A stretch of DNA of 64,000 bases. It comes from JAMWDF01 sp964645405 (GTDB lineage: Bacteria; Ratteibacteria; UBA8468; B48-G9; DSTR01). This document shows, in pieces, positions 50,700 through 59,886 of the stretch. How positions within the stretch are numbered: the first letter of the stretch is position 1; each line of letters opens with the position of its first letter. A program made the position numbers and the translations under genes. The stretch spans positions 124,001 through 188,000 of the forward strand of contig CAZYCA010000044.1 in assembly GCA_964645405.1 (NCBI GenBank). Direction: 5' to 3'. The notes under the pieces are model-generated. The model did not search any database, had not been told where the DNA came from, and worked only from the letters and a program-made list of their open reading frames with translations.

Positions 50700-51248
50700 A
50701 TGAAAAAGTTAATTATGGAAGCCGGAGAAATAGATAAGTCCCTGCAATGCCTTGCTGCTCAGGTGGAAAGGAAGGTTGGTTTGAACAATCTGGCTATCAT
50801 TGGTATTAAACGCAGAGGAGCGGTTCTGGCAAGACGGTTGCAGTCTCTTCTGCAGAAAAGTACCAGTCAGGCAATCAACCTGGGTTTTCTGGATATTACG
50901 CTTTATAGAGATGACTTCAGCGCTCTGGGAAGTCATCCTGTGGTTTCGGAAACGGAAATTATTTTTGATGTGGAAAAAAAGAAGATACTTCTGGTGGATG
51001 ATGTTATTTATACTGGCCGTACCATCCGGGCAGCATTGGATGCTATTATTGATTTTGGTCGGCCTTCTTATATCAGACTGCTTGTGCTTATTGACCGCGG
51101 CCACCGGGAGCTACCCATTCAGCCTGACTTTGTTGGTCGGAAAATCAAAACCAGAAAGAACCAGATGGTGGAGGTTCAGTTAAAGGAAATTGACGGAGGA
51201 GAACAGGTTATTCTTCTGGAAGCAGAGACAACCGGGAGAAACAAATAG
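50700..51248 (+). CDS. pyrR: PyrR, uracil phosphoribosyltransferase-like regulator
   Basis: 182 residues of the PyrR family. The PRPP-binding motif is ILLVDDVIYTGRTIRAALDA, and LIDRGHRELPIQPDFVGRKI is a PyrR signature. In Gram-positives PyrR binds pyr mRNA and controls attenuation, and it also has uracil phosphoribosyltransferase activity. The ATG at 50700 is favoured over an upstream frame. pyrB follows after 2 bases. No attenuator-like hairpin is visible between them, so regulation may act elsewhere or be absent. Confidence 0.9.
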   Translation: MKKLIMEAGEIDKSLQCLAAQVERKVGLNNLAIIGIKRRGAVLARRLQSLLQKSTSQAINLGFLDITLYRDDFSALGSHPVVSETEIIFDVEKKKILLVDDVIYTGRTIRAALDAIIDFGRPSYIRLLVLIDRGHRELPIQPDFVGRKIKTRKNQMVEVQLKEIDGGEQVILLEAETTGRNK

Positions 51249-51250
51249 GT

Positions 51251-52174
51251 ATGTTCTGGACCAGAAAAGATTTGCTTGGCCTGGAAGATTTATCTGCTGC
51301 AGAGATTGATTTCATCCTGGAGACGGCAAAATCTTTTAAGGAAGTAAGCAGCCGTCACATCAAAAAGGTTCCTGCTCTCCGCGGTCGGACTGTGGTCAAT
51401 CTTTTCTTTGAACCGAGTACCCGTACCAAAACCTCTTTTGAACTGGCAGCCAAGCGCCTGTCTGCGGATGTTTTGAGTTTTGAAGTCAGCACTTCCAGTG
51501 TTTCCAAGGGGGAAACAATTGTAGATACTGCGAAGAACATTGAAGCGATGAAGGTTGATTGTTTTATCGTGCGGCATGCTGTGAGCGGTGCTCCCTGGCT
51601 TATTGCCCGGAGTGTGCAGGCTGCAGTAATCAATGCCGGTGATGGATGCCATGAACATCCTACCCAGGCTTTACTGGACCTGTTCACTGTCAAGGAAAGA
51701 TTTGGGCGTCTGAATAACCTGTGTTTGGCAATCATCGGTGATATCCGGCACAGTCGTGTCGCCAGGAGTAACATCTGGGGTTTTACCAAAATGGGGACAC
51801 ATGTGATAGTCTGCGGTCCACCGCCTCTGGTGCCACCGGAGATTAAGGATATGGGTTGCCATATTACTTACCAGCTAAATGAAGCTCTTCGCCAGGCAGA
51901 TATAGTCTATTTATTAAGGCTCCAGAAAGAAAGACAACGAGAAAATTTTCTTCCTTCCTTGCAGGAATACAGTAAGCTCTATGGACTGGATTCTACCTGT
52001 TACGGAAAAACGAGGAAGGTGTTTTTCCTGATGCATCCGGGACCAATGAACCGTGGTGTGGAGATAAAATCTTCTCTGGCCGACAGCTCCAATTCTTTAA
52101 TTCTGGAGCAGGTTACCAACGGAATTGCTGTTCGTATGGCTGTGCTTTACCTCACTGTGGGGCGCCGGCAATGA
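51251..52174 (+). CDS. pyrB: aspartate carbamoyltransferase catalytic subunit
   Basis: 307 residues of PyrB, the committed step of pyrimidine synthesis. FFEPSTRTKTSFELAA holds the carbamoyl-phosphate STRT loop, HEHPTQALLDL the HPTQ motif, and FLMHPGPMNRGVEI the C-terminal loop. It overlaps the following helicase gene by 4 bases (ATGA). No pyrI or pyrC lies in the window. Confidence 0.94.
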   Translation: MFWTRKDLLGLEDLSAAEIDFILETAKSFKEVSSRHIKKVPALRGRTVVNLFFEPSTRTKTSFELAAKRLSADVLSFEVSTSSVSKGETIVDTAKNIEAMKVDCFIVRHAVSGAPWLIARSVQAAVINAGDGCHEHPTQALLDLFTVKERFGRLNNLCLAIIGDIRHSRVARSNIWGFTKMGTHVIVCGPPPLVPPEIKDMGCHITYQLNEALRQADIVYLLRLQKERQRENFLPSLQEYSKLYGLDSTCYGKTRKVFFLMHPGPMNRGVEIKSSLADSSNSLILEQVTNGIAVRMAVLYLTVGRRQ

Positions 52175-54078
52175 GTACACACCTTTTTTCAGATACAGAA
52201 ATTTCCGTTCCTCTCAGTCCAGAACAGGAGTTTATAATTACCAGGGCTGAAGGCCCATGCCTGGTACTGGGTGGTCCTGGTTCCGGTAAGACGCTGGTGG
52301 TGATTCACCGCTATGCTCATCTGCTTAAGAGCGGGGTGCCTGCCTCCTCTATCATGCTTTTAACATGCACTCCTGGAGCAGCAGTTTCTACTACCAGGGA
52401 GTTAATTAGATTGCTTGGTTTTGTTCCTGCTGGTCTTTTCTGTGGCAGCTTTTACCAGATGGCAGTCAGTCTGCTGCGGGAACTTGGAAAAAGTATAGAC
52501 CTGGTTTCCAGCTTCACTGTCCTGGACCAGGAGGAAGCTTGTCTCCTGCTTCAATCTCTGATTCAGGCTTATAGCACAACGGAAAATTTTCCCTCAGCCA
52601 GAACCTTGCGGGAGATAATCCGCCGGAGCGTTAACACCCAGGAGGGGTTGCGGCAGACAGTAAATCTTTATTACCCGCAGTTTTCCTCTTACCTGTCTTC
52701 TCTGGAAGGAATCTACCGCGATTATTTGAGAATTAAGCGTGCGCAAAACCTGTTTGATGTTGAGGATTTACTTTTATTCTGGCATCGGCTGACCAGGAGA
52801 GAAGATGCAGCCAGATATTTAGAGACAAGGTTTCGGTATATTCTGGTGGATGATTACCAGAATACCAGCAAACTGGAGAATTTAATTCTATATCAAATGA
52901 GTAAGAAAAGCAGGAATCTTATGGTTACAGCAGATGATGCCCAGAGTGTTTTCAGCTTCCGGGGAGCCAGCATGAACAACATTCTGGAATTTCCAAAGTT
53001 TTATCCTGGAGCAAGAATTTTTTCGCTGATGATGAATTATCGTTCCACTCCTGAAATTGTTTCCCTTGCCCAGGGTATCATCAGAAACAACCGGGTCCAA
53101 TTTCCTAAGAAAATGGTTACCAGGAGAAAAACAGGAGTCAAGCCTGCTGTTGTCTGCTGTAAGAATCCGCATGAGGAAGCACTCTTTGTGACCCAGAGAA
53201 TCTCTCAGCTTATCCGGACAGGCGTTTCTCCAGAGGAAATTGGTATTCTTTTTCGTTTCCCGGGTCAATCTTCACAGGTGAAAACGGAACTGCAGCGCAG
53301 AGAAATACCTTACTATTTACGTGGTGAAGAAAGTGCAGCAGAATGCTCAGGAGTGAAAAATCTCCTATCCTATCTTCGTGTGCTGAATAATCCAGAGGAT
53401 AGATTAGCCTGGGCGCACCTTTTGTCAGAGGAGGCTCTCAATAGAATCTTTGCTACAGAGGCAGCAGGACCTACCCGGGGAGAAAGCAGTCTTCAGGAAA
53501 TTGGTTATCGCCTCAGGCAACAGCCATGGCCGGACAGCGAGAAAGACAGGATAGAAGCCCTGGTCCATGTGTTACAGGAGATTCAGCAAAGGAAAGAAAT
53601 ACCGGAAATAATAGAGGCCATCCTTGATAGCCGGCACTTCTTTCTTATGAACAGAGCATGTGGTGAGATGTTTCTTGCTGAGGAAGCAGTAGAGAGAATC
53701 AAGGAGTTTTCTCTTTCTTTTCATTCCCTTTCTGATTTTCTGGCTGCTTTTTCCCTGAAGGAGGAATTGTTTGCTGCTGCGGAGAACTCTCGCGGGGCAG
53801 TCACGCTTTCCAGTATCCATCAGGCTTGCGGCCAGCAGTGGTCTGTTGTTTTCCTCATCGGACTGGCCTTACCTTTTTTTCCCCAGCCGGCAGCCATCAC
53901 TGATATTAACTGTCTGGAGGAAGAACGACGGCTGTTCTACATAGCGGTGACAAGAGCCCGGGAAGACCTTTACCTGACCTATTATCTGCAATCCCATCGT
54001 AAGAAGGATATATCCTGTGTCTGTCTCTTTGTCCGGGAAGTGAAGGGTCTTGATGTAGAGGAGTGGAATTATGAATGA
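52171..54078 (+). CDS. UvrD/Rep-like helicase with altered motifs
   Basis: 635 residues of superfamily 1A helicase. Motif I is intact (GGPGSGKT, 34-41), and motif IV-like MNYRST and motif VI AVTRAREDL are kept. Walker B (motif II) reads VDDYQNTS where VDEYQDT is usual, losing the catalytic Glu-to-Asp spacing and one Asp; motif V reads IHQACGQQW in place of IHxAKGLEW. The C-terminal 2B-like part is shortened compared with UvrD or PcrA (about 700 residues). Located between pyrB and a membrane protein gene with overlaps on both sides. It may be a specialised or weakened translocase. Confidence 0.8.
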   Translation: MSTHLFSDTEISVPLSPEQEFIITRAEGPCLVLGGPGSGKTLVVIHRYAHLLKSGVPASSIMLLTCTPGAAVSTTRELIRLLGFVPAGLFCGSFYQMAVSLLRELGKSIDLVSSFTVLDQEEACLLLQSLIQAYSTTENFPSARTLREIIRRSVNTQEGLRQTVNLYYPQFSSYLSSLEGIYRDYLRIKRAQNLFDVEDLLLFWHRLTRREDAARYLETRFRYILVDDYQNTSKLENLILYQMSKKSRNLMVTADDAQSVFSFRGASMNNILEFPKFYPGARIFSLMMNYRSTPEIVSLAQGIIRNNRVQFPKKMVTRRKTGVKPAVVCCKNPHEEALFVTQRISQLIRTGVSPEEIGILFRFPGQSSQVKTELQRREIPYYLRGEESAAECSGVKNLLSYLRVLNNPEDRLAWAHLLSEEALNRIFATEAAGPTRGESSLQEIGYRLRQQPWPDSEKDRIEALVHVLQEIQQRKEIPEIIEAILDSRHFFLMNRACGEMFLAEEAVERIKEFSLSFHSLSDFLAAFSLKEELFAAAENSRGAVTLSSIHQACGQQWSVVFLIGLALPFFPQPAAITDINCLEEERRLFYIAVTRAREDLYLTYYLQSHRKKDISCVCLFVREVKGLDVEEWNYE

Positions 54079-55978
54079 CAGGCCAAAACAGGAGTCTTTT
54101 ACCATCCGCGCTTTGATTCTTGGTTTGGTTCTTTCCTCTGCTATTGCTGCTGGTGACGTTTACAACCTGATGGTTATCCAGGGTTCATATATGACTCTGG
54201 ACTTCACCACACCTGCAGCCATCTTTGTGCTTTTCTGGGTCGTTCTGGTTAATCTTCTTATAAAGAAAATCAGACCTGCGGCAGCCCTCTCAACACCAGA
54301 AATGGTGCAAATCTGTATCATGTTGATGGTGGCTTCTTCTATTCCCACAATGGGTTTAACCCTGTACCTGGTGCCACTTCTTGCCGGAACAAAATACTTT
54401 GCTTCTCCCCAGAACAACTGGGATACACTGCTTCTGCCACATATTAAGAAAAACCTTATCCTCCAGGAAGAAAAGGCAGTTACCTGGTTTTATGAGGGAT
54501 TACCCCGGGGTGAATCTATACCCTGGAAAGCCTGGCTGGTGCCTTTGAGTTACTGGATACCTTTAATTCTGGTAGTCTTTCTGGCTATGACTCTGATTAT
54601 GATACTTTTGCGTCAGCAATGGGTGGAAAAAGAAAAACTCAATTACCCCATGACCAGGGCGCCGCTGGCCATGGTCGCCGGTGGTCCAGGACATATCTTC
54701 AGCCAGAAACTTTTCTGGTTAGGTTTTCTTCTTCCTTTTGTCATTGGTTGTCTTAACGGCTTGCAGTACTATTTCCCGCTTTTCCCTAAGATTGTCCTGG
54801 TCAGAAATATTCCGATTTTTCGCCGCACCCTGGGCCTGGATTTTCGTATTAGTTTCCCCATGATAGGTTTCACCTACTTTGTCAATCTGCCGCTGGCGTT
54901 CAGTCTCTGGTTTTTCTGCCTTTTCCATACAGTAGAGCAGGGTATTTTCAACATCACAGGGTTTGAGAGAAAAGAGTTCTTACCGTATAATGCGGACCGT
55001 CCTATTCTTGGCTGGCAGGCTTTGGGAGCGTTGATTGTCATTGTTGTTTACAGCTTGTGGAACAGCAGGAGCCATCTGAAAAATATGCTTTTTTCTTCCT
55101 GGAAGGGGAAAGAAGAAAACGAAATTCTTCCGTCACCGGTAGTCTTCTGGGCAACAATAGGCTGTCTATTTTTTATCTTTGCCTGGCTTATCTGGAGTGG
55201 TCTGGCAGTTATTCCTTCTTTTTTGACCGTTACTCTGGCATTTATTATTTTCATCGGTATTACCCGTGTGGTAGCAGAAGGTGGACTGGCAGCAACAAGG
55301 GCTCCCGTGATTGCACCGGTAATCACGACTTCTTTTCTTGGTTCTACCACGATAAGTCCAGCCGGTCTTACCAGCCTGGGTCTGATGTTCGTTTATACCT
55401 CTGATGTCCGGACTTTTGTTATGGCAGCAGCAGCCAATGGGATGAAGATGATAGAAGGATTTCGGCATCGCCGCAGATTAATCTTCTGGTCAATTATGTT
55501 AGCAGCTACTTTCAGTCTGGTGGTTTCTGTCCTGGTAACCATAATCCTGAGTTACCGGTACGGGGCAATCAACGGAAATAACTGGTTCTTCGTTGCCGGT
55601 CCCCAATATCCCTGGAAATACTTTGCGGAACAAATAAAGAATCCTTCTGGCCCTAACTGGTTTTACCTTGGATTTACTGCCGTTGGAGCGTTTGTGGCAA
55701 TCATTCTACAGTTTTTGCGTACCCGGTTTCTCTGGTTTCCTTTCCATCCTCTGGGTTTTGCTTTTTCCACTATCATGATGACCAATGCGCTCTGGTTTTC
55801 TATCTTCATTGCCTGGTTACTTAAGATACTGATTTTAAAATATGGTGGAGCCAGAGTTTATGAGCAGGGAAAACCATTTTTTATTGGTCTGATTGTTGGG
55901 CAGTTTGTGGTCAACGGTATCTGGTTGTTCCTTGATTTTTTCACCAAACATACTGGGAACACCATCTTCTGGGCTTAG
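54071..55978 (+). CDS. DUF6785/DUF6784-type polytopic membrane protein
   Basis: 635 residues with about 14 hydrophobic segments and a conserved N-terminal layout (LGLVLSSAIAAGDVYN, then an oligopeptide-transporter-like core). The resemblance is to the DUF6785/DUF6784 proteins that are abundant in candidate phyla and planctomycetes; a transport function is likely but unproven. The start overlaps the helicase gene by 8 bases. The gene ends 18 bases before a convergent gene. Confidence 0.65.
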   Translation: MNDRPKQESFTIRALILGLVLSSAIAAGDVYNLMVIQGSYMTLDFTTPAAIFVLFWVVLVNLLIKKIRPAAALSTPEMVQICIMLMVASSIPTMGLTLYLVPLLAGTKYFASPQNNWDTLLLPHIKKNLILQEEKAVTWFYEGLPRGESIPWKAWLVPLSYWIPLILVVFLAMTLIMILLRQQWVEKEKLNYPMTRAPLAMVAGGPGHIFSQKLFWLGFLLPFVIGCLNGLQYYFPLFPKIVLVRNIPIFRRTLGLDFRISFPMIGFTYFVNLPLAFSLWFFCLFHTVEQGIFNITGFERKEFLPYNADRPILGWQALGALIVIVVYSLWNSRSHLKNMLFSSWKGKEENEILPSPVVFWATIGCLFFIFAWLIWSGLAVIPSFLTVTLAFIIFIGITRVVAEGGLAATRAPVIAPVITTSFLGSTTISPAGLTSLGLMFVYTSDVRTFVMAAAANGMKMIEGFRHRRRLIFWSIMLAATFSLVVSVLVTIILSYRYGAINGNNWFFVAGPQYPWKYFAEQIKNPSGPNWFYLGFTAVGAFVAIILQFLRTRFLWFPFHPLGFAFSTIMMTNALWFSIFIAWLLKILILKYGGARVYEQGKPFFIGLIVGQFVVNGIWLFLDFFTKHTGNTIFWA

Positions 55979-55996
55979 GCTACTGGAAAAGATAAA

Positions 55997-57679
55997 TTAC
56001 AGGCGGAATTTGAAAACAACAGAGCCAGAAAAGGGTGGAATTTCCAGGAAACGCTGTCTGATACCGGAAGATTCTTCCTGAAAAAGATAAACAAGCTGGG
56101 TAACTTTCGATTCACCCTTCAACCATAAGGTTAAATCGTGGTTATGCTGGGCATTTACCAGTGTTGTCCGGTACCGGCTTTCCGCATAGGCAGAGATGGT
56201 GTCATAACTTTTTAAAATATGTGGTACAGGTTTTAGCTCCTGCATAATTGACTTGATGATAGTTTCCCATTCCTGAAGAGTTAGAAAACCAATCCTTTGT
56301 TCGTGGGTCATCAAACAGCCGAAGAAAAGGTTTTCCAGTCCCTGTTTGATTTGAAGAACGCCGCGCCGGACCGCCTTCTGCAAATCAGTCCTAAAATTTT
56401 CCTGCCAGAAGGTTGTGCAGCCGAAAAGGAAATCAAAATCAGGTTTGCCAGCGGAAAAATCCAGCCCTGGCAGCGACATAGCCTGGAAAAAGTCTTTATC
56501 TTCAGGAATGAAGTCCAGGGCATAATTAACTTTATGATAGGGTTTCAATTCCCACTGGTGGCTGGCAGGGTCAGCGAAAGCTTTTCCCACCCGGCAGACA
56601 TTCATGAGATAACATTGCTGTCTTTGTTTCAGAAAGGGCAAACTGGCCAGACCCAGCTCTCCAAAATGAGCGTTGACGGTTCTGGATGGTTTGATACTCC
56701 AGGAAGAAAAAAGGTTGTCAAGTTTTTCAAAGTGCTGCTGGAGTATTTCCAGAGAGAATTCCTCGCCTGTATGCTTCATATAAATAGGAAATTCATTGGT
56801 ATTTTTTGGGTCACGGAAGGCATGGGGTGAAAACTCTGCCCCGCCCTGGTGATAAGCAGCTTTGATGGTTTCAATATCTTCCTGTTTTATATCATCAACA
56901 AAAAGTCCTATATTGGGCACCAGCCCGAAGCGGTTGAGAACATTTATGTATTTTAGTCCCCGGACTGTTTCTTTTTCCCTGGCTACCGGACTGCCAGAAC
57001 CGGAAGCGTCATCAATTCTGACAGTGACAAAAGGCGGCATCGCTCTGGCCAGAAATGGTTTACGGGATGCCCAGATGAGACTCCGCCAGAAAACGCCATC
57101 CAGGCCAGCAGCATGGCCAAGGTATTCTTCCTGCCAGATACCGGCAGAAAGCCCGGTAAGTACAATCCTTCCGCGGCCCAGCACCCTCTTTAAACCGACT
57201 GGCCTGTTTTTTTCATCCTGAAGAAAACAGCTCCAGTTAGAAGGGATACTCGTCCAGGAATGACAGGAAAGTGATTTTTTCAATGTGAGTTCTTCTGCTG
57301 TACTGGTTTCGGTTAACCAATCACCCCTGACAGGAAAGACAGATGTTGTTCTGGTATCTTCAAATGCGGGAATTTCCAGTATTCTGATTGCTACTTCCGG
57401 ATATCCACTCAGGAATCCATCCAGAAGTAGTAAACCTAAACCCTGGCTGACATGTCTTGTAAGTGTGAGAAACTCCTCGTCGCTCAAATTTTTTGCTACT
57501 CCTTCCTGTCCTAATATTACCAGGTGGGCCGTAGTTAGCTCCTCCTCGGATATTCTTGACCAGGCTAAATCTATTTGCTGATAAAGAATACCAAGATGCT
57601 CCAGAATATTCAGAATTCCCCTGGTTGCCCGCCTGTAAGGGATTGGTTCGGTAGAATTAAAAATAACCAGGGTTTTCAT
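55997..57679 (-). CDS. two-domain protein: GATase-like N-terminus, deacetylase-like barrel (tentative)
   Basis: 560 residues. Residues 1-200 look like a flavodoxin/class-I-amidotransferase-like fold (LVIFNSTEPIPYRRAT, LVILGQEGVA, GLGLLLLDGFLSG). From about 215 a barrel-like region contains VTVRIDDASGSG and EFSPHAFRD, which recall the metal-binding Asp-Asp and His of polysaccharide deacetylases. The last part (about 500-560) is a beta-rich tail. No signal peptide is seen. It is 2 bases behind the HxlB-like gene on the same strand, so it may act in sugar metabolism. The assignment is uncertain. Confidence 0.5.
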   Translation of the reverse strand: MKTLVIFNSTEPIPYRRATRGILNILEHLGILYQQIDLAWSRISEEELTTAHLVILGQEGVAKNLSDEEFLTLTRHVSQGLGLLLLDGFLSGYPEVAIRILEIPAFEDTRTTSVFPVRGDWLTETSTAEELTLKKSLSCHSWTSIPSNWSCFLQDEKNRPVGLKRVLGRGRIVLTGLSAGIWQEEYLGHAAGLDGVFWRSLIWASRKPFLARAMPPFVTVRIDDASGSGSPVAREKETVRGLKYINVLNRFGLVPNIGLFVDDIKQEDIETIKAAYHQGGAEFSPHAFRDPKNTNEFPIYMKHTGEEFSLEILQQHFEKLDNLFSSWSIKPSRTVNAHFGELGLASLPFLKQRQQCYLMNVCRVGKAFADPASHQWELKPYHKVNYALDFIPEDKDFFQAMSLPGLDFSAGKPDFDFLFGCTTFWQENFRTDLQKAVRRGVLQIKQGLENLFFGCLMTHEQRIGFLTLQEWETIIKSIMQELKPVPHILKSYDTISAYAESRYRTTLVNAQHNHDLTLWLKGESKVTQLVYLFQEESSGIRQRFLEIPPFSGSVVFKFRL

Positions 57680-57681
57680 TC

Positions 57682-58194
57682 TTACTCCAGATTGGTGTGC
57701 TGTCTGGCCATCCGCCTGGTAGAGATACCCTGGCTGCGCCGGTAACGGTGAATGCAGGCTTCCAGAAAGAGAAAGGCTACCTGTTCAAACAAAGAATGGG
57801 CAAACTGTTGTGAAGGTCCTTTGGGAATGAAGATCACGTAACGTGCCAGACATGCCAGAGGTGATTCCACGCTGGAGGTAAGTGCCACCACTTTACTGCC
57901 GGCTCTCGCTGCGGTCTGAGCAAAACTCAATGTGGAAGCTGTTGTCCCTGAACAGCTGATAACTACCAGGGTATCACCTTTAGCCACAGGCGGACAGATG
58001 CTTTCCCCGGCGACATAACTTTCTTTCTCCAGATGCCTCAGCCGGATAGCGAAGCAGCGGGCGATCATCCCGCTGCGTCCGGCGCCAGCAACAAAAATAC
58101 GGCCTGCTCTGGAAATAACCTGGCAGAGAATCCTCCAGTCTTCTTCTTTGATTTTCCCTAAGGCACGGTTGATTTCCTTAAGAATCGTTTCCAT
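57682..58194 (-). CDS. SIS-domain isomerase, 6-phospho-3-hexuloisomerase-like
   Basis: 170 residues forming one SIS domain. IFVAGAGRSGMIARCFAIRLRHL and the nearby SCSGTTASTLSFA match 6-phospho-3-hexuloisomerase (HxlB), which converts hexulose 6-phosphate to fructose 6-phosphate in formaldehyde assimilation. The partner synthase HxlA is not in the window, so it could serve another ketose phosphate. It is the first gene of a pair with the two-domain protein at 55997-57679. Confidence 0.8.
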   Translation of the reverse strand: METILKEINRALGKIKEEDWRILCQVISRAGRIFVAGAGRSGMIARCFAIRLRHLEKESYVAGESICPPVAKGDTLVVISCSGTTASTLSFAQTAARAGSKVVALTSSVESPLACLARYVIFIPKGPSQQFAHSLFEQVAFLFLEACIHRYRRSQGISTRRMARQHTNLE

Positions 58195-58307
58195 CTTTCA
58201 GCAGTAGCTGATACTTCCTTTAATTTATGATACCATGAGAAGCAGAATTCTGTCAGCCACAGGGAACCAAATCTCATTGTTTGTGTCTAAAGTATAGAAG
58301 ACCAGAT

Positions 58308-58847
58308 ATGGAAGAAAACCAGAGGCGGGAAAAGCTACAAGCCATTTTTCAGAAGGAGGGAAAAAGGCTTTACCATCTGGCTTACAGGCTTTCCGGTAAT
58401 GAAGCTGATGCCCAGGACATTGTTCAGGAGGTGTTCATGAAAGTTTACGACAAAATTGAACGGTTTGAGGGTCGGGCAGAGATTTTTACTTATCTTTATC
58501 GTATAGCCTTCAACCTCTGGTGTAATATGTTAAGAAAAAGAAAAAAATGGTTTTCTTTTGACCCTGACCAGCTGGAAGTCTATCTTTCTTCCAGGTCGAA
58601 CTCTGATTTTCCCGGTAACCGGCTGCAGGAAAAACAGAACAAAGTGGAACTGGTAAGAAGTGCCTTAGAAAAACTTGCTCCCCAGGAAAGATTTATCGTT
58701 ATCTTGCGGGACATTGAAGAGTATTCCTACCATGAAATCTCTGGAATTTTAAAGTGTCGTCCCGGGACAGTGAAATCCAGACTGGCCAGGGCCAGGGAAA
58801 AATTAAGGATAATTTTAGAACCATACCTGGGAAAAAACTATGAATAA
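58308..58847 (+). CDS. ECF-type sigma factor
   Basis: 179 residues of extracytoplasmic-function sigma-70. Region 2 reads RLSGNEADAQDIVQEVFMKVYDKIERFEG and region 4 LAPQERFIVILRDIEEYSYHEISGILKCRPGTVKSRLARAREKL. The ATG at 58308 is favoured over a TTG at 58281 that lies upstream. The gene overlaps the following anti-sigma gene by 8 bases, the usual arrangement for a sigma/anti-sigma pair. Confidence 0.92.
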   Translation: MEENQRREKLQAIFQKEGKRLYHLAYRLSGNEADAQDIVQEVFMKVYDKIERFEGRAEIFTYLYRIAFNLWCNMLRKRKKWFSFDPDQLEVYLSSRSNSDFPGNRLQEKQNKVELVRSALEKLAPQERFIVILRDIEEYSYHEISGILKCRPGTVKSRLARAREKLRIILEPYLGKNYE

Positions 58848-59886
58848 CAGGAAAGAATGCAGGGCTGTTTATCATTCAGGTTCCTGGGAGGATGTAAGAC
58901 AGCAGCAGGATGAAAAATTAAGGCAGCATCTCAGGGAATGTCCGTTTTGCCAGAAAAGGTTGAACCAGTGGGAGGAAATTCATACCTGGCTTAAGGAATA
59001 CGGAAAAATAGAGTTACCTGCTGGTTGGGAAGAAAAGATGATAAACAGAATACTGTCCAGGCAAAGGGTATCTTCCTTCGGCCGGCTGGTATTAGCCGGG
59101 ACAGTGAGTGTGGCAGTTTTTATTCTTTTTGGACTTATCTTTAGACTGACCGGAAGCAAACCTGTTACTGTGGTGAAAAATACTTTACCAGTGCCTGGAA
59201 TAGAAGAAAGTAAGACCCAGCAGGATGAGGCGAAAATTCCTGGAAAGAAAGCTGGTGCAGAATCTAAAACTCTTGCAGAAAAATCTGGAGACCGGCAAAA
59301 AGTAGAAAGTAAGCTTCACCTTGCGCAGATTGCGAAAGAGCCTTTATCAGAACCGGAAGAAAAAAAAGAGAAGACGGAAGATGCAGTAAGCCTGAGAAAA
59401 GAGATGGAAAAGTTTGAAAGGACAGATGTTTCTTCGCTCTCCAGGGAAGAAGTTTCAGCCAGATCTGTTTCTGGCTTCGGTCTGGCCGGGAATAATGCTG
59501 TCCAGGCAAAAAGGGCAGGTAAGGTCCAGGCTGCAGACCAGCTGCCTCCTTACCTTCTTATCAAAGAAAAATCCCAGCTGGAAAAAATCTGGTCCGCTGG
59601 AAATCTTTCCGCACCGCTGCCTGCGGTTGACTTTAAAAAACAGTTAGTGCTGGTTTTACCCAGTGTGAGCGGGGAGAAGAGATACCAGATTGTTGCCTTA
59701 GAGGAGAAGGATAATGTTCTGGTAATCAGTTACATTGAGTCGTCCTGGGAAAAGGATAAAAAGGAAATTCTACCACCCTACCAGATTTTCGTAGTAAACC
59801 AGCTTCCGCAGATTGAATTTCAAAAAGTGGAAAGGTCAGTTATTTCTTCTGACGCCTCACCAGCAAAAGATAAAGAGCAGGAATAA
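58840..59886 (+). CDS. zinc-finger anti-sigma factor fused to a PrcB_C-like domain
   Basis: 348 residues. The N-terminus has an anti-sigma zinc finger (H30, C34, C37 in HLRECPFC), then a single membrane helix (about 79-103), a low-complexity charged region (about 115-215) and a C-terminal domain (about 245-335) resembling the PrcB C-terminal beta fold (IKEKSQLEKIWSA, PAVDFKKQLVLVLP). Thus the cytoplasmic sigma-binding part is linked to an external PrcB_C-like sensor. Its 3' end overlaps the RND permease gene by 47 bases on the opposite strand. Confidence 0.78.
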   Translation: MNNRKECRAVYHSGSWEDVRQQQDEKLRQHLRECPFCQKRLNQWEEIHTWLKEYGKIELPAGWEEKMINRILSRQRVSSFGRLVLAGTVSVAVFILFGLIFRLTGSKPVTVVKNTLPVPGIEESKTQQDEAKIPGKKAGAESKTLAEKSGDRQKVESKLHLAQIAKEPLSEPEEKKEKTEDAVSLRKEMEKFERTDVSSLSREEVSARSVSGFGLAGNNAVQAKRAGKVQAADQLPPYLLIKEKSQLEKIWSAGNLSAPLPAVDFKKQLVLVLPSVSGEKRYQIVALEEKDNVLVISYIESSWEKDKKEILPPYQIFVVNQLPQIEFQKVERSVISSDASPAKDKEQE

